Source of the DNA: RGIG8775 sp045660295
GTDB taxonomy: Bacteria; Bacillota; Clostridia; Oscillospirales; CAG-272
DNA: 64,000 bases
Direction: 5' to 3'
Assembly: GCA_045660295.1 (NCBI GenBank)
Contig: JAZRDN010000040.1
Coordinates: 38,337-102,336, forward strand
The position numbers and the translations under genes were made by a program. Each line of letters starts with the position of its first letter. Position 1 is the stretch's first letter. Shown piece after piece: positions 52,974 to 61,616 of this stretch. Below the pieces are notes generated by a model, which ran no database searches, was not told the DNA's origin, and saw nothing but the letters and a program-made list of their open reading frames with translations.

Positions 52974-53023
52974 AAAAAGCAATACTTTTGTGTGCAAATT
53001 GTACATAAAAGTATTGTTTTTTT
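52974..53023. repeat. Very long intergenic palindrome ending in T7
   Basis: About 24 bp of pairing (two internal G-T pairs and one near the base) around a single central A at 52998, with core arms CAATACTTTTGTGTGCAA and TTGTACATAAAAGTATTG, then TTTTTTT. It lies between the tatD terminator and the fusA promoter. The stretch 52850-52973 has no gene; a 31-codon open stretch (GVSPKFCLNKDIKYEQCEKS...) without a ribosome binding site is seen there. Confidence 0.7.
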
Positions 53024-53099
53024 ACTTTTATTGTGCACTGTTCACAAAAAACACATGCGCGTTTCTACGTTTTGACGGCAAAAAAGTCATAAAAAACTC

Positions 53100-53128
53100 T
53101 TGAAAAATCTGCATTTATAGTATATAAT
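53100..53128 (+). promoter_or_regulatory. Promoter of the EF-G-like gene
   Basis: TTGAAA (53100-53105), 17 bp, TATAAT (53123-53128), giving a leader of about 110 nt. Confidence 0.75.
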
Positions 53129-53244
53129 TAATATAATCGGCAAGGTGAACAAAAAGAAGAAGTTGTTTTTGAATTCTTTGTGGATAAAATCTAACAGAAA
53201 GGCTGTCTCACTGTAATAACGGAGAGATGGACAGGTACACTCCT

Positions 53245-55302
53245 ATGGCAAAGTTTGATACAAAATCAATTAGAAATTTGGCGCTGCTTGGACACGGCGG
53301 AAGCGGAAAAACGTCGCTTGCAGAGGCTTTGATCTATATTACAGGAGGCTCTGACAGACTCGGAAAGATCACGGACGGAAATACCGTTTGCGACTATGAT
53401 GCTGAGGAGATCAAGAGAGGCTTTACACTCTCCGCTTCTATCGCCCCCGTTGAATGGAAGAACATAAAGATTAACGTTATAGATACCCCCGGTTACCTTG
53501 ACTTCGTAGGCGAGGCTAATCAAGCGCTCAGAGTTGCGGGAAGCGCGGTTATCACCGTCGACGCAAAGGCAGGCGTTGAAGTAGGAACAGAGCTTGCTTG
53601 GAACAGTGCGACTGCATACGGCGTTCCCAAGGTGTTCTTCGTCAATAAATGCGACGATAACGAGGCTAACTTTGACCGCGTTTTCAAGGAGCTTGACTAT
53701 AAGTTCGGAAGAACCGTATGTCCCGTATTCGTTCCCGTTGAGTACGGCAAGGATATCACAATGCTTGACCTCGTAGCAATGAAGGCGTATAAGTACGACT
53801 CATGCGGTAAGCGTTGGGAGGTTCCGATGGAGGATCGCTTTGAATCGGTAGTGGCTCAGTATAAGGAAGCTCTTAACGAGGCTCTTGCAGGTACAAGCGA
53901 CGAGCTGATGGAAAAGTATTTTAACGGCGAGGAAATCACTAAGGAAGAAGCTGTTGAGGCTCTTCATCAGGGTATCATCGACGGTACTATCACTCCCGTT
54001 TACTGCGGTTCGGCTACCAACGTTTGGGGCGTTATCGCAATGCTTGACGCTATCGCAGAGTCCTTCCCGCGCTTCACCGCCAAGAAGAACGAAAAGCTGG
54101 CTGACGGTACTCTTCTTCCTATCGAGGTTGACGGACAGACTTCTGTATTTGTATTCAAGACTGTCGCTGACCAGTTCGTGGGAAAGATGTCCTTCTTTAA
54201 GGTAATGAGCGGTACGCTTAAGCGCGATATGGTTCTTAAGAATAATCGCAGCGGAGTAGCAGAGAAGTTTGCTCACATTTATACCGTAAAGGGTAAGAAT
54301 CAGATAGAGGTTGACGAGCTCGCTTGCGGTGATATCGGTATGGTTGCTAAGCTTACAGATACCGATACAAACGATACGCTTTCTCCCGACGGAGCGCTTG
54401 CATATCTTCCTATCCGTTATCCTCGTCCGTATTACACGCAGGCTATGACACCTGCCGCAAAGGGCGACGAGGGCAAGATCTCGCAGGGTATCGCGAAGCT
54501 TCTTGAGGAAGATCTCACCATCAATTACGAAAACAACGCTGAAACAAAGCAGATGCTGGTTTCGGGTCTCGGTGATATGCACCTTGCGTACCTTGTATCC
54601 AAGCTTAAGGCTCGCTTTGGCGTAACTGTAAATCTCAGTGTGCCCAAACTTGCGTATCGTGAAAAGATAACCAAGAAGGTTCAGGTGGAAGGAAAGCATA
54701 AGAAGCAGTCGGGCGGAAGCGGTCAGTACGGACACGTTAAGATCACATTCTCTCCCGGTGAGGCAGAGGGTCTTACCTTTACAGAATCGGTAGTTGGCGG
54801 AGCAGTTCCCAAGAACTATTTCCCAGCGGTTGAAAAGGGACTTCAGGAAGCTATGGTAAAGGGCGTTGCGGGATTCCCCGTGATCCACCTTGCGGCTGAC
54901 CTTTTCGACGGCTCTTACCATGACGTTGACTCTAACGAAATCTCCTTCAAGCTCGCGGCTAACCTTGCTTATAAGGAATGCTTGAAGCAGGCGGCTCCCG
55001 TGCTCCTTGAGCCTGTGGGCGATCTTGCGGTAACAGTTCCCGATGACCTTGTGGGCGATATTATGGGCGACCTTAATAAGCGACGCGGAAGCGTTATGGG
55101 TATGGATACTTCTGAAAAGCAGGGCTATACAACTATTAACGCAATTGCTCCCAAGGCAGAGCTTGCTGAATATCCCATCGTGCTTCGCGCTATGACGCAG
55201 GGACGCGGATCCTTTGACTTTGAGGTTACAGGCTACGAAACAGTTCCCGGTAATATCGCGGCAAAGATAATCGAGGATTATAAAAAGTCTCAGGAGGCGT
55301 AA
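53245..55302 (+). CDS. fusA: Elongation factor G-like GTPase (divergent EF-G)
   Basis: 685-residue translational GTPase. G1 is GHGGSGKTSLAEAL, the switch I segment is RGFTLSASIAPVEW (EF-G proper has RGITI), G3 is IDTPGYLDFVGE, G4 is FVNKCDDNEANF. Domains II-V are complete, including GSGQYGHVKITFSPGE and the domain IV tip. These features match the EF-G subgroup that occurs beside a canonical EF-G in many Clostridia; whether it drives translocation, recycling or another step is not known. Not linked to rpsL/rpsG/tuf here, also arguing for a second copy. ATG at 53245 fits the family; ATG at 53227, right after GGAGAG, would add six residues. Confidence 0.9.
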   Translation: MAKFDTKSIRNLALLGHGGSGKTSLAEALIYITGGSDRLGKITDGNTVCDYDAEEIKRGFTLSASIAPVEWKNIKINVIDTPGYLDFVGEANQALRVAGSAVITVDAKAGVEVGTELAWNSATAYGVPKVFFVNKCDDNEANFDRVFKELDYKFGRTVCPVFVPVEYGKDITMLDLVAMKAYKYDSCGKRWEVPMEDRFESVVAQYKEALNEALAGTSDELMEKYFNGEEITKEEAVEALHQGIIDGTITPVYCGSATNVWGVIAMLDAIAESFPRFTAKKNEKLADGTLLPIEVDGQTSVFVFKTVADQFVGKMSFFKVMSGTLKRDMVLKNNRSGVAEKFAHIYTVKGKNQIEVDELACGDIGMVAKLTDTDTNDTLSPDGALAYLPIRYPRPYYTQAMTPAAKGDEGKISQGIAKLLEEDLTINYENNAETKQMLVSGLGDMHLAYLVSKLKARFGVTVNLSVPKLAYREKITKKVQVEGKHKKQSGGSGQYGHVKITFSPGEAEGLTFTESVVGGAVPKNYFPAVEKGLQEAMVKGVAGFPVIHLAADLFDGSYHDVDSNEISFKLAANLAYKECLKQAAPVLLEPVGDLAVTVPDDLVGDIMGDLNKRRGSVMGMDTSEKQGYTTINAIAPKAELAEYPIVLRAMTQGRGSFDFEVTGYETVPGNIAAKIIEDYKKSQEA

Positions 55303-55308
55303 GCCTTT

Positions 55309-55337
55309 AAGGGCGGTCGAAATTCGGCCGCCCTTTT
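55309..55337 (+). terminator. Intrinsic terminator after the EF-G-like gene
   Basis: AAGGGCGG(T)CGAA/TTCGG(CC)GCCCTT-type stem followed by T6. Confidence 0.88.
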
Positions 55338-55433
55338 TTGCCCCTTGTGGGCTTTTTTATTTTGTCCGCCATACTGCGACATGTTTTTCGTCTTTTGTAT
55401 GGTACAATCAAGAAAAAAGAGGGAAGTGAAAAC

Positions 55434-55757
55434 ATGATAAAAAAAGCGAGCGCGCTGAAGTATACGCTTGACGGTGAACGGTTGGAAATTATCCCAAGCG
55501 GTGAAATAGATCACCATAACGCGGTAACGCTGAGGGGGCAGACAGATGAACTGATAAATAAAAGCGCCCCGAAGTTGCTGGTGCTTAATCTTGAAAAAAT
55601 AAATTTTATGGATAGCTCCGGTCTGGGCTTTATAATGGGTAGATACGCACTTATGGAAAAAAAAGGCGGCAAGCTTGTTGTGAAAAGCCCAAGCAAAAGT
55701 GTGCAAAAGATATGTCGGTTGGCAGGGCTTGAGCGCATGGTAAAGATAGAAAAATGA
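55434..55757 (+). CDS. spoIIAA: Anti-sigma F factor antagonist SpoIIAA
   Basis: 107-residue STAS-domain protein; unphosphorylated it binds SpoIIAB and frees sigma F in the forespore. The phosphorylation site is the Ser pair in FMDSSGLGFIMGRY (Ser61/62). ATG at 55434 follows GAGGGAAG. First gene of the spoIIA operon; the order AA-AB-sigF confirms the assignment. No clear sigma H promoter could be recognised upstream. Confidence 0.95.
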   Translation: MIKKASALKYTLDGERLEIIPSGEIDHHNAVTLRGQTDELINKSAPKLLVLNLEKINFMDSSGLGFIMGRYALMEKKGGKLVVKSPSKSVQKICRLAGLERMVKIEK

Positions 55758-55768
55758 GAGGTGTTGAA

Positions 55769-56218
55769 ATGGAAAAGATAAGACCTGTAAATGAAATGAA
55801 AATTGTTATCCCGTCGCTTTCGGTGAACGAGAGCGTGGCGCGTGCGGTCATAGCGGCGTTTTGCGCTCAGGCAAACCCCACCGCCGTGGATATTGCCGAC
55901 ATAAAATGCGCGGTCTCTGAGGCTATAACAAACTGTATCGTTCACGGTTATAAAGAAGCTGTTGGAAATATATACATAACCGCGCAGATATATGAAGATA
56001 ATACCGTTAAAATAAATATCAAGGACAAGGGCTGCGGTATACAGGACGTCAAAAGGGCTCGTCAGCCGTTGTTCACCACCGATGCTGAAAACGAAAGGAG
56101 CGGTATGGGCTTTACTGTCATGGAGAGCTTTATGGACAAGCTGACCGTGCGTTCAACGCTTGGAAAAGGCACGAGCGTGACAATGATTAAACGGCTGAAT
56201 AATATACATATTAACTGA
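55769..56218 (+). CDS. spoIIAB: Anti-sigma F factor SpoIIAB
   Basis: 149-residue GHKL serine kinase that both holds sigma F inactive and phosphorylates SpoIIAA. N box CAVSEAITNCIVHGYK, G1 IKDKGCGIQDV, G2 SGMGFTVMESFMD. Start at 55769 with GAGAGGTG five nt upstream. Confidence 0.95.
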   Translation: MEKIRPVNEMKIVIPSLSVNESVARAVIAAFCAQANPTAVDIADIKCAVSEAITNCIVHGYKEAVGNIYITAQIYEDNTVKINIKDKGCGIQDVKRARQPLFTTDAENERSGMGFTVMESFMDKLTVRSTLGKGTSVTMIKRLNNIHIN

Positions 56219-56235
56219 ATCGAAAGGTTTTATAT

Positions 56236-56982
56236 ATGCAGTCGTGTGAAAAATATTCAGGAAACCGAGAGCTTATATATATCGCCCAGAATGGCAGCGA
56301 AAAAGAAGCGCTTGAGGCAACCGAACAGCTTATCCATATCAATATTGGGCTGGTGCGCAGCATAGCTTTGCGCTTTAAGGACAGAGGCGTTGATATGGAG
56401 GATCTGGTGCAGATAGGCACAATAGGTATGATAAAAGCCATACGCAGCTTTGAGCTTGAACGTGAGAACACCTTCTCCACCTATGCCGTGCCGCTTATTA
56501 TCGGCGAGATAAGACGCCATTTACGTGACGACGGTCTTATAAAAATAAGCCGATATCATAAAAAGCTGGGCATGGAGCTGATGAACGCCCGAAATAAAAT
56601 AATAAGTGAGGATGGCAGGGAACCGAAAATAGAGGAGCTTGCCGAACTTTGTAACGTCAGTCCCGAGGATGCTGCAGTGGCAATGGATGCTACCTCTCCC
56701 GTAATGTCTCTTTCCACAACCTTCGGCACAGATGATAATACCATGACGCTTGAAAGCCGAATAGCCGATAACGATAACGAAATAGAGCGAATGTCTGACC
56801 ACATCGCCCTTTCACAGGCGATATCAAAAATGCCGCCCGTGTGGCGGCAGATAGTCGTGCTTCGTTATTACAGAAATATGACCCAACAGGAAACCGCAAA
56901 TTGTCTGGGGCTTTCTCAGGTGAAGGTTTCCCGCGAGGAAAAGAAGATAATGGCTTTTCTCAAGGAAGAATTGGTTGGATAA
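56236..56982 (+). CDS. sigF: RNA polymerase sporulation sigma factor sigma F
   Basis: 248-residue sigma-70 family factor for the first forespore programme. Region 2 (NIGLVRSIALRFKDRGVDME, DLVQIGTIGMIKAIRSFE, FSTYAVPLIIGEIRRHLRDD), region 3 and region 4 (ETANCLGLSQVKVSREEKKI) are all intact. The preceding SpoIIAB gene is its regulator. Sigma G is similar in sequence, but operon position identifies this copy as sigma F. Confidence 0.96.
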   Translation: MQSCEKYSGNRELIYIAQNGSEKEALEATEQLIHINIGLVRSIALRFKDRGVDMEDLVQIGTIGMIKAIRSFELERENTFSTYAVPLIIGEIRRHLRDDGLIKISRYHKKLGMELMNARNKIISEDGREPKIEELAELCNVSPEDAAVAMDATSPVMSLSTTFGTDDNTMTLESRIADNDNEIERMSDHIALSQAISKMPPVWRQIVVLRYYRNMTQQETANCLGLSQVKVSREEKKIMAFLKEELVG

Positions 56983-56987
56983 AAAAG

Positions 56988-57026
56988 CAAGGAGCTGAGT
57001 CTTTAATGACTGAGCTCCTTGTTTTT
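56988..57026. terminator. Terminator between sigF and the convergent HtrA gene
   Basis: CAAGGAGCTGAGTC/GACTGAGCTCCTTG (one mismatch) with a TTTAAT loop, T-runs on both strands. Confidence 0.88.
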
Positions 57027-57031
57027 AAGTG

Positions 57032-58660
57032 TTATTCCATAGAATTAGCCTTGCCAAGCTCTACGGAAATGGTGTAATAGTGTCCGTTTCTGTATACCTC
57101 AAGCTCCAATTTGTCCCCGATACGGCTGTTGAAGATTATCTCCTGCAGAACTGTCATGGTTTCACAAACCACTCCGTTTGCGGAGGCGATAACGTCGTCC
57201 TCTTGGAGCTTTTCGTTGGAGTCAAAGCCCTCGGATGTGGTTCTTACAAGTACACCTGTGCAGGGAGCGGTGTAGGGACGCGCATTTACAATTCCCACAT
57301 CCTCAAGAGCCTCTGTGTCGGTAACGTATAACTTTTCGGTGAGATAGGGGTAAGAGGAGTGCTGATACTCGATATAATCTCCGTCCTCGTCAGTCTTGAC
57401 AGGATAACAGCTTGTTTCTGTTATGAGATACTTGTGGTCACCCTCTACCGCGTGTCCGCTTATACCGAGTGCCGCGCCTTGTACCGCGCTTCCCGCGTTG
57501 CTGTCGGTTATCTCGCCGTTTTCGATTATATCAAAGATCATACCTTTAACGCCGTCAATAGGAAGGGCAAATCCCATTCCCTCGTAATTGCTTCCGGCGA
57601 TTTTCATGGTGACAACGCCGATAACCTCTCCGTTCATATTGAAAAGCGGACCGCCCGAGTTGCCGGGGTTTACACTTGTGTCGGTCTGGAGAAGTTTGAG
57701 TATTTTGTTTACCGTTCCGTTGTCATTCTTCACCGCGTACTGACGGTCAATACCCGAAATGTGTCCTGCGGTCATAGAGCCCGCATAGCTTACGCTGTAA
57801 GGTGTACCGATAGCCATAACACGCTCGCCAACCTTTACCGAGTTTGAGTTGCCAAGAACAGCGGGGGTAAGTCCTATTGCCGAAACCTTGATTACGGCAA
57901 TGTCGTTTACCTCGTCGCCGTCAATGTATTCAGCCTCATATTTTTTGTTGTTGGAGGTAATAACGGTAATCTTTTTTGCGTCCTCAACAACGTGATAGTT
58001 GGTGGAGATATATCCGTCAGCCGTGATGATAATTCCGGAGCCCGCGCCCTCTGTGCCGCTTTGGGTTATTGTACTGATCGCCACGTAAGATGGCAGACAG
58101 TATTCGTAAAGCGCGTCAAGCGCAAGGTCGTCCGAATAGTTCATAGGCGCTGAGGGCGAACCGTATCCACCCATCATAATAGCTCCCGCCAATATAACCG
58201 CCGCAAGCAGAAAGGTTACCGAAAGAATTATCGCGTAAGTTGCCGCACCGCGCGAACGCTTGACGGGGCGCTTGCTGTTGTCGTCATAACGCTTTTGCTC
58301 ACTGTAATCCCAACGGAAGGCGTAAGCCGCCGAGGGCGCTTGCGGAATATCCGTGATAAGCGATTCCGTCTGCTTTTCCTCAATATAAATTTCGTCAGTT
58401 TCTTGGGGAGCGATTTCCGATTCGGTGCTTTCAGCCCCAACTCCGTTGTCAGCCTCGCTGTCAAGCTCCGAAATAGCTAAATCGAGCTCATCGCTCTCGG
58501 CGTTTGTTTCGGTTTCACTTTCGGCTTCAATTTTTGCCTCGATTGGAGTTGTGCTCTCAGCGTCCGCTACCTCTGCCGTGTCGAGAACCGACTCAAGCTC
58601 GGCTTTTTCGGCAGAGCCGCCGTTTTCTTCGCTGATATTGTTGATGTTTTTTTCTTCCAT
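57032..58660 (-). CDS. htrA: HtrA/DegP-type membrane-anchored serine protease, second copy
   Basis: 542 residues. A long acidic N-terminus (about 115 residues, rich in Glu, Ser, Ala) is followed by a basic stretch (KRPVKRSRGAATYA), one membrane span (about 141-168), the protease domain and one PDZ-like domain. Triad: His223 (TNYHVVED), Asp253 (VNDIAVIKV), Ser335 (NPGNSGGPLF). The PDZ region carries an insert around EDGDYIEYQHSSYPYL. ATG at 58660 with GAGG. It is last in a regulator-kinase-protease operon, the mirror of the order at 10-13.8 kb, where the protease comes first. Confidence 0.93.
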   Translation of the reverse strand: MEEKNINNISEENGGSAEKAELESVLDTAEVADAESTTPIEAKIEAESETETNAESDELDLAISELDSEADNGVGAESTESEIAPQETDEIYIEEKQTESLITDIPQAPSAAYAFRWDYSEQKRYDDNSKRPVKRSRGAATYAIILSVTFLLAAVILAGAIMMGGYGSPSAPMNYSDDLALDALYEYCLPSYVAISTITQSGTEGAGSGIIITADGYISTNYHVVEDAKKITVITSNNKKYEAEYIDGDEVNDIAVIKVSAIGLTPAVLGNSNSVKVGERVMAIGTPYSVSYAGSMTAGHISGIDRQYAVKNDNGTVNKILKLLQTDTSVNPGNSGGPLFNMNGEVIGVVTMKIAGSNYEGMGFALPIDGVKGMIFDIIENGEITDSNAGSAVQGAALGISGHAVEGDHKYLITETSCYPVKTDEDGDYIEYQHSSYPYLTEKLYVTDTEALEDVGIVNARPYTAPCTGVLVRTTSEGFDSNEKLQEDDVIASANGVVCETMTVLQEIIFNSRIGDKLELEVYRNGHYYTISVELGKANSME

Positions 58661-58686
58661 AAAAGTAACCTCGTTAATATGTTGTG

Positions 58687-60168
58687 CTACTGAATCTGTT
58701 TTTGAGCTTCATCTTGCGCAAGCGTGAAGGAAAACTCACAGAACTCGTTCTTCTTGCTCGTAACGTTTATGCGCTCTCCGTGAGCATCTATTATTGTCTT
58801 GGAAATAAACATTCCCAACCCAACGCCCCTCTTGTCGATTCCGCGGCTCTTGTCAGCCTTGTAGAAGCGTTCGAAAACATAGGGGATATCTTCTTCCGAA
58901 ACGCCCTCGCCTTGGTTATAAACGCTTACGAGGACCTTCTTTTGCCTGTTTTCTTCCAGATAATTTATCTTTATTTTGTATTCAGCGCCATGAGATGAGA
59001 ACTTGACCGCGTTGTCGCAGATGTTGTAAAGCACTTGATAAATAGCGTCTCTGTCGGCTGTGACGAACATTCTGTCGTCATCGCATATAAAGTCAACGTC
59101 AAGCTTTTTTTCGTCTATCTTCTGCTCAAAGGATATGAGGATAAGTCTCGCCATTTCGCATATGTCAAAGCTCGACATGATTAATTTTCTGTCGCCTGCC
59201 TGAAGCCTTGAAATGTCGAGCAGGGAAGAAACCAGCCGCGAAAGACGTCGTACCTCCTCCTTGATGATTCCAAGATAATAGGGTTGCTCCTCCGGCGGTA
59301 TAGCGCCGATAAGAATGTTGTCTATAAAGCCCGAAATCGTTGTCATAGGGGTGCGCAGATCGTGCGATACGTTAGCCATAAAGTTGTTACGCATGGTCTC
59401 AAGGTTTTCCAGTGAGTCAGCCATGTTATTGAACGACTCCGCAAGCTCTGCTACCTCGTCTTTGCCCTTTACGGGAATACGGACGTTGAATTTGCCTACC
59501 GCAAGCTTTTTCGCCGCGCGGCTCATTTGGCGAAGCGGACCTGTTATCATTTCGGTGATAAAGTAAACAGCGATAAGCGCCGCCAGCATTACCCAAAGAG
59601 ATGAAACAAGGATAGCGTTTACCATGGCGTCCACAAGATTTGCAAGTGAGTTGCTTGAAGATATCGCAACCACCGAGCCTCTTGTTTCACCGTCTGCGGT
59701 TACGGGCGCAACGTATGAAATGTGTGAAATATCAAACATGTTGCCTATATTTCCGATGATTTCAAAGCCTTGTCCCAGCTTGAGCTTTGCTACCGACTCG
59801 GAAGGAAGATACTGCTCTGTTTCAAAGAATCCGTATTCCTCTCCCGAGGCGTATATCAGCATTTTTCCGTTTTCGTCGGTCAGTATCAGCGAAATGCCAT
59901 CGCAGTTTTCTACCACCGACGTGATTATGTTGATGATATCGTCTTGATACAAAGATACGAAGTCAGCAAAGTTTTCTCTGTCGGAAAACTCGTAACGCAG
60001 TTCGATATAATCCTCAGCCGACTTGGAAGCGCTTTTGGCTATTTCGGTGTGCAATGATACCGAATAATTGTTTACCAAAGCCATGATGATAGACATCATC
60101 ATTCCGAATATGACGAGAATTATGAGAATAAAGGTGATGATATATTTCGCAAATATACTTTTTGCCAT
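58687..60168 (-). CDS. Sensor histidine kinase, second system
   Basis: 493-residue membrane kinase: spans at about 8-31 and 184-207, an extracytoplasmic domain of about 150 residues (single Cache/PAS-like by its ILTDENGKMLIYASG segment), HAMP, His269 in NVSHDLRTPMTTISGFIDNI, N box YNICDNAVKFSS, G boxes and FERFYKADKSRGIDKRGVGL. All catalytic motifs intact. 16 bp after the regulator and 26 bp before the HtrA gene; control of the protease in response to envelope stress is a fair inference. Confidence 0.95.
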   Translation of the reverse strand: MAKSIFAKYIITFILIILVIFGMMMSIIMALVNNYSVSLHTEIAKSASKSAEDYIELRYEFSDRENFADFVSLYQDDIINIITSVVENCDGISLILTDENGKMLIYASGEEYGFFETEQYLPSESVAKLKLGQGFEIIGNIGNMFDISHISYVAPVTADGETRGSVVAISSSNSLANLVDAMVNAILVSSLWVMLAALIAVYFITEMITGPLRQMSRAAKKLAVGKFNVRIPVKGKDEVAELAESFNNMADSLENLETMRNNFMANVSHDLRTPMTTISGFIDNILIGAIPPEEQPYYLGIIKEEVRRLSRLVSSLLDISRLQAGDRKLIMSSFDICEMARLILISFEQKIDEKKLDVDFICDDDRMFVTADRDAIYQVLYNICDNAVKFSSHGAEYKIKINYLEENRQKKVLVSVYNQGEGVSEEDIPYVFERFYKADKSRGIDKRGVGLGMFISKTIIDAHGERINVTSKKNEFCEFSFTLAQDEAQKQIQ

Positions 60169-60184
60169 AAGTCGCCTTTGAAGA

Positions 60185-60877
60185 TCAGCTTTCTATTTTG
60201 AATTTATAACCTACGCCCCAAACCGTCTGAAGAAGCCATTTATCAGAAACTCCCTCAAGCTTCTCACGCAAACGCTTGACGTGAACGTCAACCGTACGGG
60301 AGTCGCCGAGATAGTCAAAGCCCCAAACCTTGTCAAGAAGCTGATCGCGTGTGAAAACGCGGTTGTAGTTTGAAGCAAGGAAATAGAGAAGCTCAAGCTC
60401 CTTGGGAGGGATGTCTACAGATTTGCCCGCCAATTTAAGCTCGTATTTCTGAAGGCTTATCTCAATATTGTCGAATTTAATTACTTCGTCCTCGTTTTGG
60501 TTGTCATGAGACTGGTAGCGTCGGAGCACAGCCTTGACACGTGCGGAAAGCTCCTTAAGGTCAAAGGGCTTTACAACGAAATCGTCCGCGCCAAGCTCAA
60601 GACCGAGAACCTTGTCAAATACCTCACCCTTGGCTGTTATCATGATAACAGGCTTGGAGGACATCTCTCTTATCTCGCGGCACACCTGCCATCCATCCTT
60701 TTTTGGAAGCATGATGTCAAGAAGCACAAGATCGGGATCATACATCTTGAAATAATTTATACCCTCAACTCCGTCGTTGGCTATCTTTACGTCGTAGCCC
60801 TCTTTTTCAAAGTAAATCTTAAGAACGTCGCATATGGCGGCATCATCGTCCACAATAAGAATTTTTGTGTCAATCAT
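60185..60877 (-). CDS. OmpR/PhoB-family response regulator, second system
   Basis: 230 residues. Receiver with Asp10-Asp11, phospho-acceptor Asp54 (LVLLDIMLPKKDGW), MITAKGE and VVKPFDLKEL; winged helix with VWGFDYLGDSRTVDVHVKRL and VWGVGYKF. The ATG at 60877 is chosen because it starts directly at the receiver fold; an in-frame start at 60916 has no ribosome binding site. First gene of the regulator-kinase-HtrA operon. Confidence 0.95.
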   Translation of the reverse strand: MIDTKILIVDDDAAICDVLKIYFEKEGYDVKIANDGVEGINYFKMYDPDLVLLDIMLPKKDGWQVCREIREMSSKPVIMITAKGEVFDKVLGLELGADDFVVKPFDLKELSARVKAVLRRYQSHDNQNEDEVIKFDNIEISLQKYELKLAGKSVDIPPKELELLYFLASNYNRVFTRDQLLDKVWGFDYLGDSRTVDVHVKRLREKLEGVSDKWLLQTVWGVGYKFKIES

Positions 60878-61115
60878 CGCTTTGTATATCCTTTCTTTTA
60901 AATTAATATTTTCCACCTTAATAATTGTACATTGTCAACCGTAAAACGCTGTGACGGTAATGTGAATTTTCCGAAAAAATTGGAAAACCGTATAACAATA
61001 AATATCTATCATATAGTATATCATTATTTTGTCAATTTGAAAATAGTTTTTAAAAAAATTTAATGAATAATTTTCATTTTTTGATAATTATTTCAATATT
61101 CCTTTATAAAACCCC

Positions 61116-61144
61116 TTGCCAAAATCGAATTTTTGTTATATAAT
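61116..61144 (+). promoter_or_regulatory. Promoter leading to an interrupted gene start
   Basis: TTGCCA (61116-61121), 17 bp, TATAAT (61139-61144). A small hairpin TCCCC-GTGTTT-GGGGA (about 61162-61178) and a GAAAGG site follow. Upstream, 60917-61100 is A+T-rich with nothing recognisable. Confidence 0.65.
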
Positions 61145-61206
61145 GTATGTTGAATTTGCATGTCCCCGTGTTTGGGGATAAAAAACTGAAAGGCATGGAA
61201 TAAAAA

Positions 61207-61257
61207 ATGAAATTAGGAATAGTAGCGGAAAGCCCCAATTTCATTTTCTTAATATAA
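61207..61257 (+). pseudogene. Truncated gene start (16 codons)
   Basis: ATG at 61207 begins MKLGIVAESPN and closes at a TAA after 16 codons. Promoter, leader and ribosome-binding region before it look functional. What follows (61258-61456) is non-coding, A+T-rich and contains a short tandem repeat. The simplest reading is a host gene cut just after its start by an insertion. The original product cannot be named from 11 residues. Confidence 0.45.
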
Positions 61258-61362
61258 GTGCATAAAACCCAATAAATCCTTATATTACAAGGCTTTTTCA
61301 AAACTGTTCCAAAAACATATCTTGATAAAATTTCATAAAAATTAATGCAAGTTAATGTAAAA

Positions 61363-61392
61363 ATGGTACAGTAAATGGTACAGTAACAGTAA
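61363..61392. repeat. Short tandem repeat at the island edge
   Basis: ATGGTACAGTAA twice in tandem (61363-61386) followed by a partial CAGTAA. Could be a recombinase-binding or attachment-region repeat; not proven. Confidence 0.5.
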
Positions 61393-61456
61393 ATAGAAGA
61401 AACATTAAAATTGAAAGCCAATACAACAAAAAATCAGGGCGCACAAGTCATTTGTG

Positions 61457-61482
61457 AAAGGGAGCACACGCTCCCTTTATTT
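61457..61482 (+). terminator. Terminator-like hairpin in the island edge
   Basis: AAAGGGAGC-ACAC-GCTCCCTTT followed by ATTTCGTTT. It would shield the next promoter from read-through. Confidence 0.65.
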
Positions 61483-61557
61483 CGTTTGAGAGATAAGACA
61501 CAACCTATTATAAAGATTTTAACAAGCAAACAATTTAGCAATCGCAAAAATATTTTA

Positions 61558-61586
61558 TTGACAACGATAGAGATGTATGATATAAT
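61558..61586 (+). promoter_or_regulatory. Perfect consensus promoter of the XRE-remnant/HipA-like operon
   Basis: TTGACA (61558-61563), 17 bp, TATAAT (61581-61586). Predicted start near 61593, only about 25 nt before the GTG of the XRE remnant. Confidence 0.85.
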
Positions 61587-61616
61587 TTAGTCAAATATAG
61601 ATGATACTGTTTTGAG

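Noticed and set aside
53800..54921. 373-codon minus-strand frame opposite the EF-G-like gene
   Set aside because: Shadow frame over a well-identified GTPase.
61104..61421. 105-codon minus-strand frame at the island edge
   Set aside because: Cys/Tyr/Ile-rich translation of A+T-rich DNA, crosses the promoter and truncated start, no ribosome binding site.
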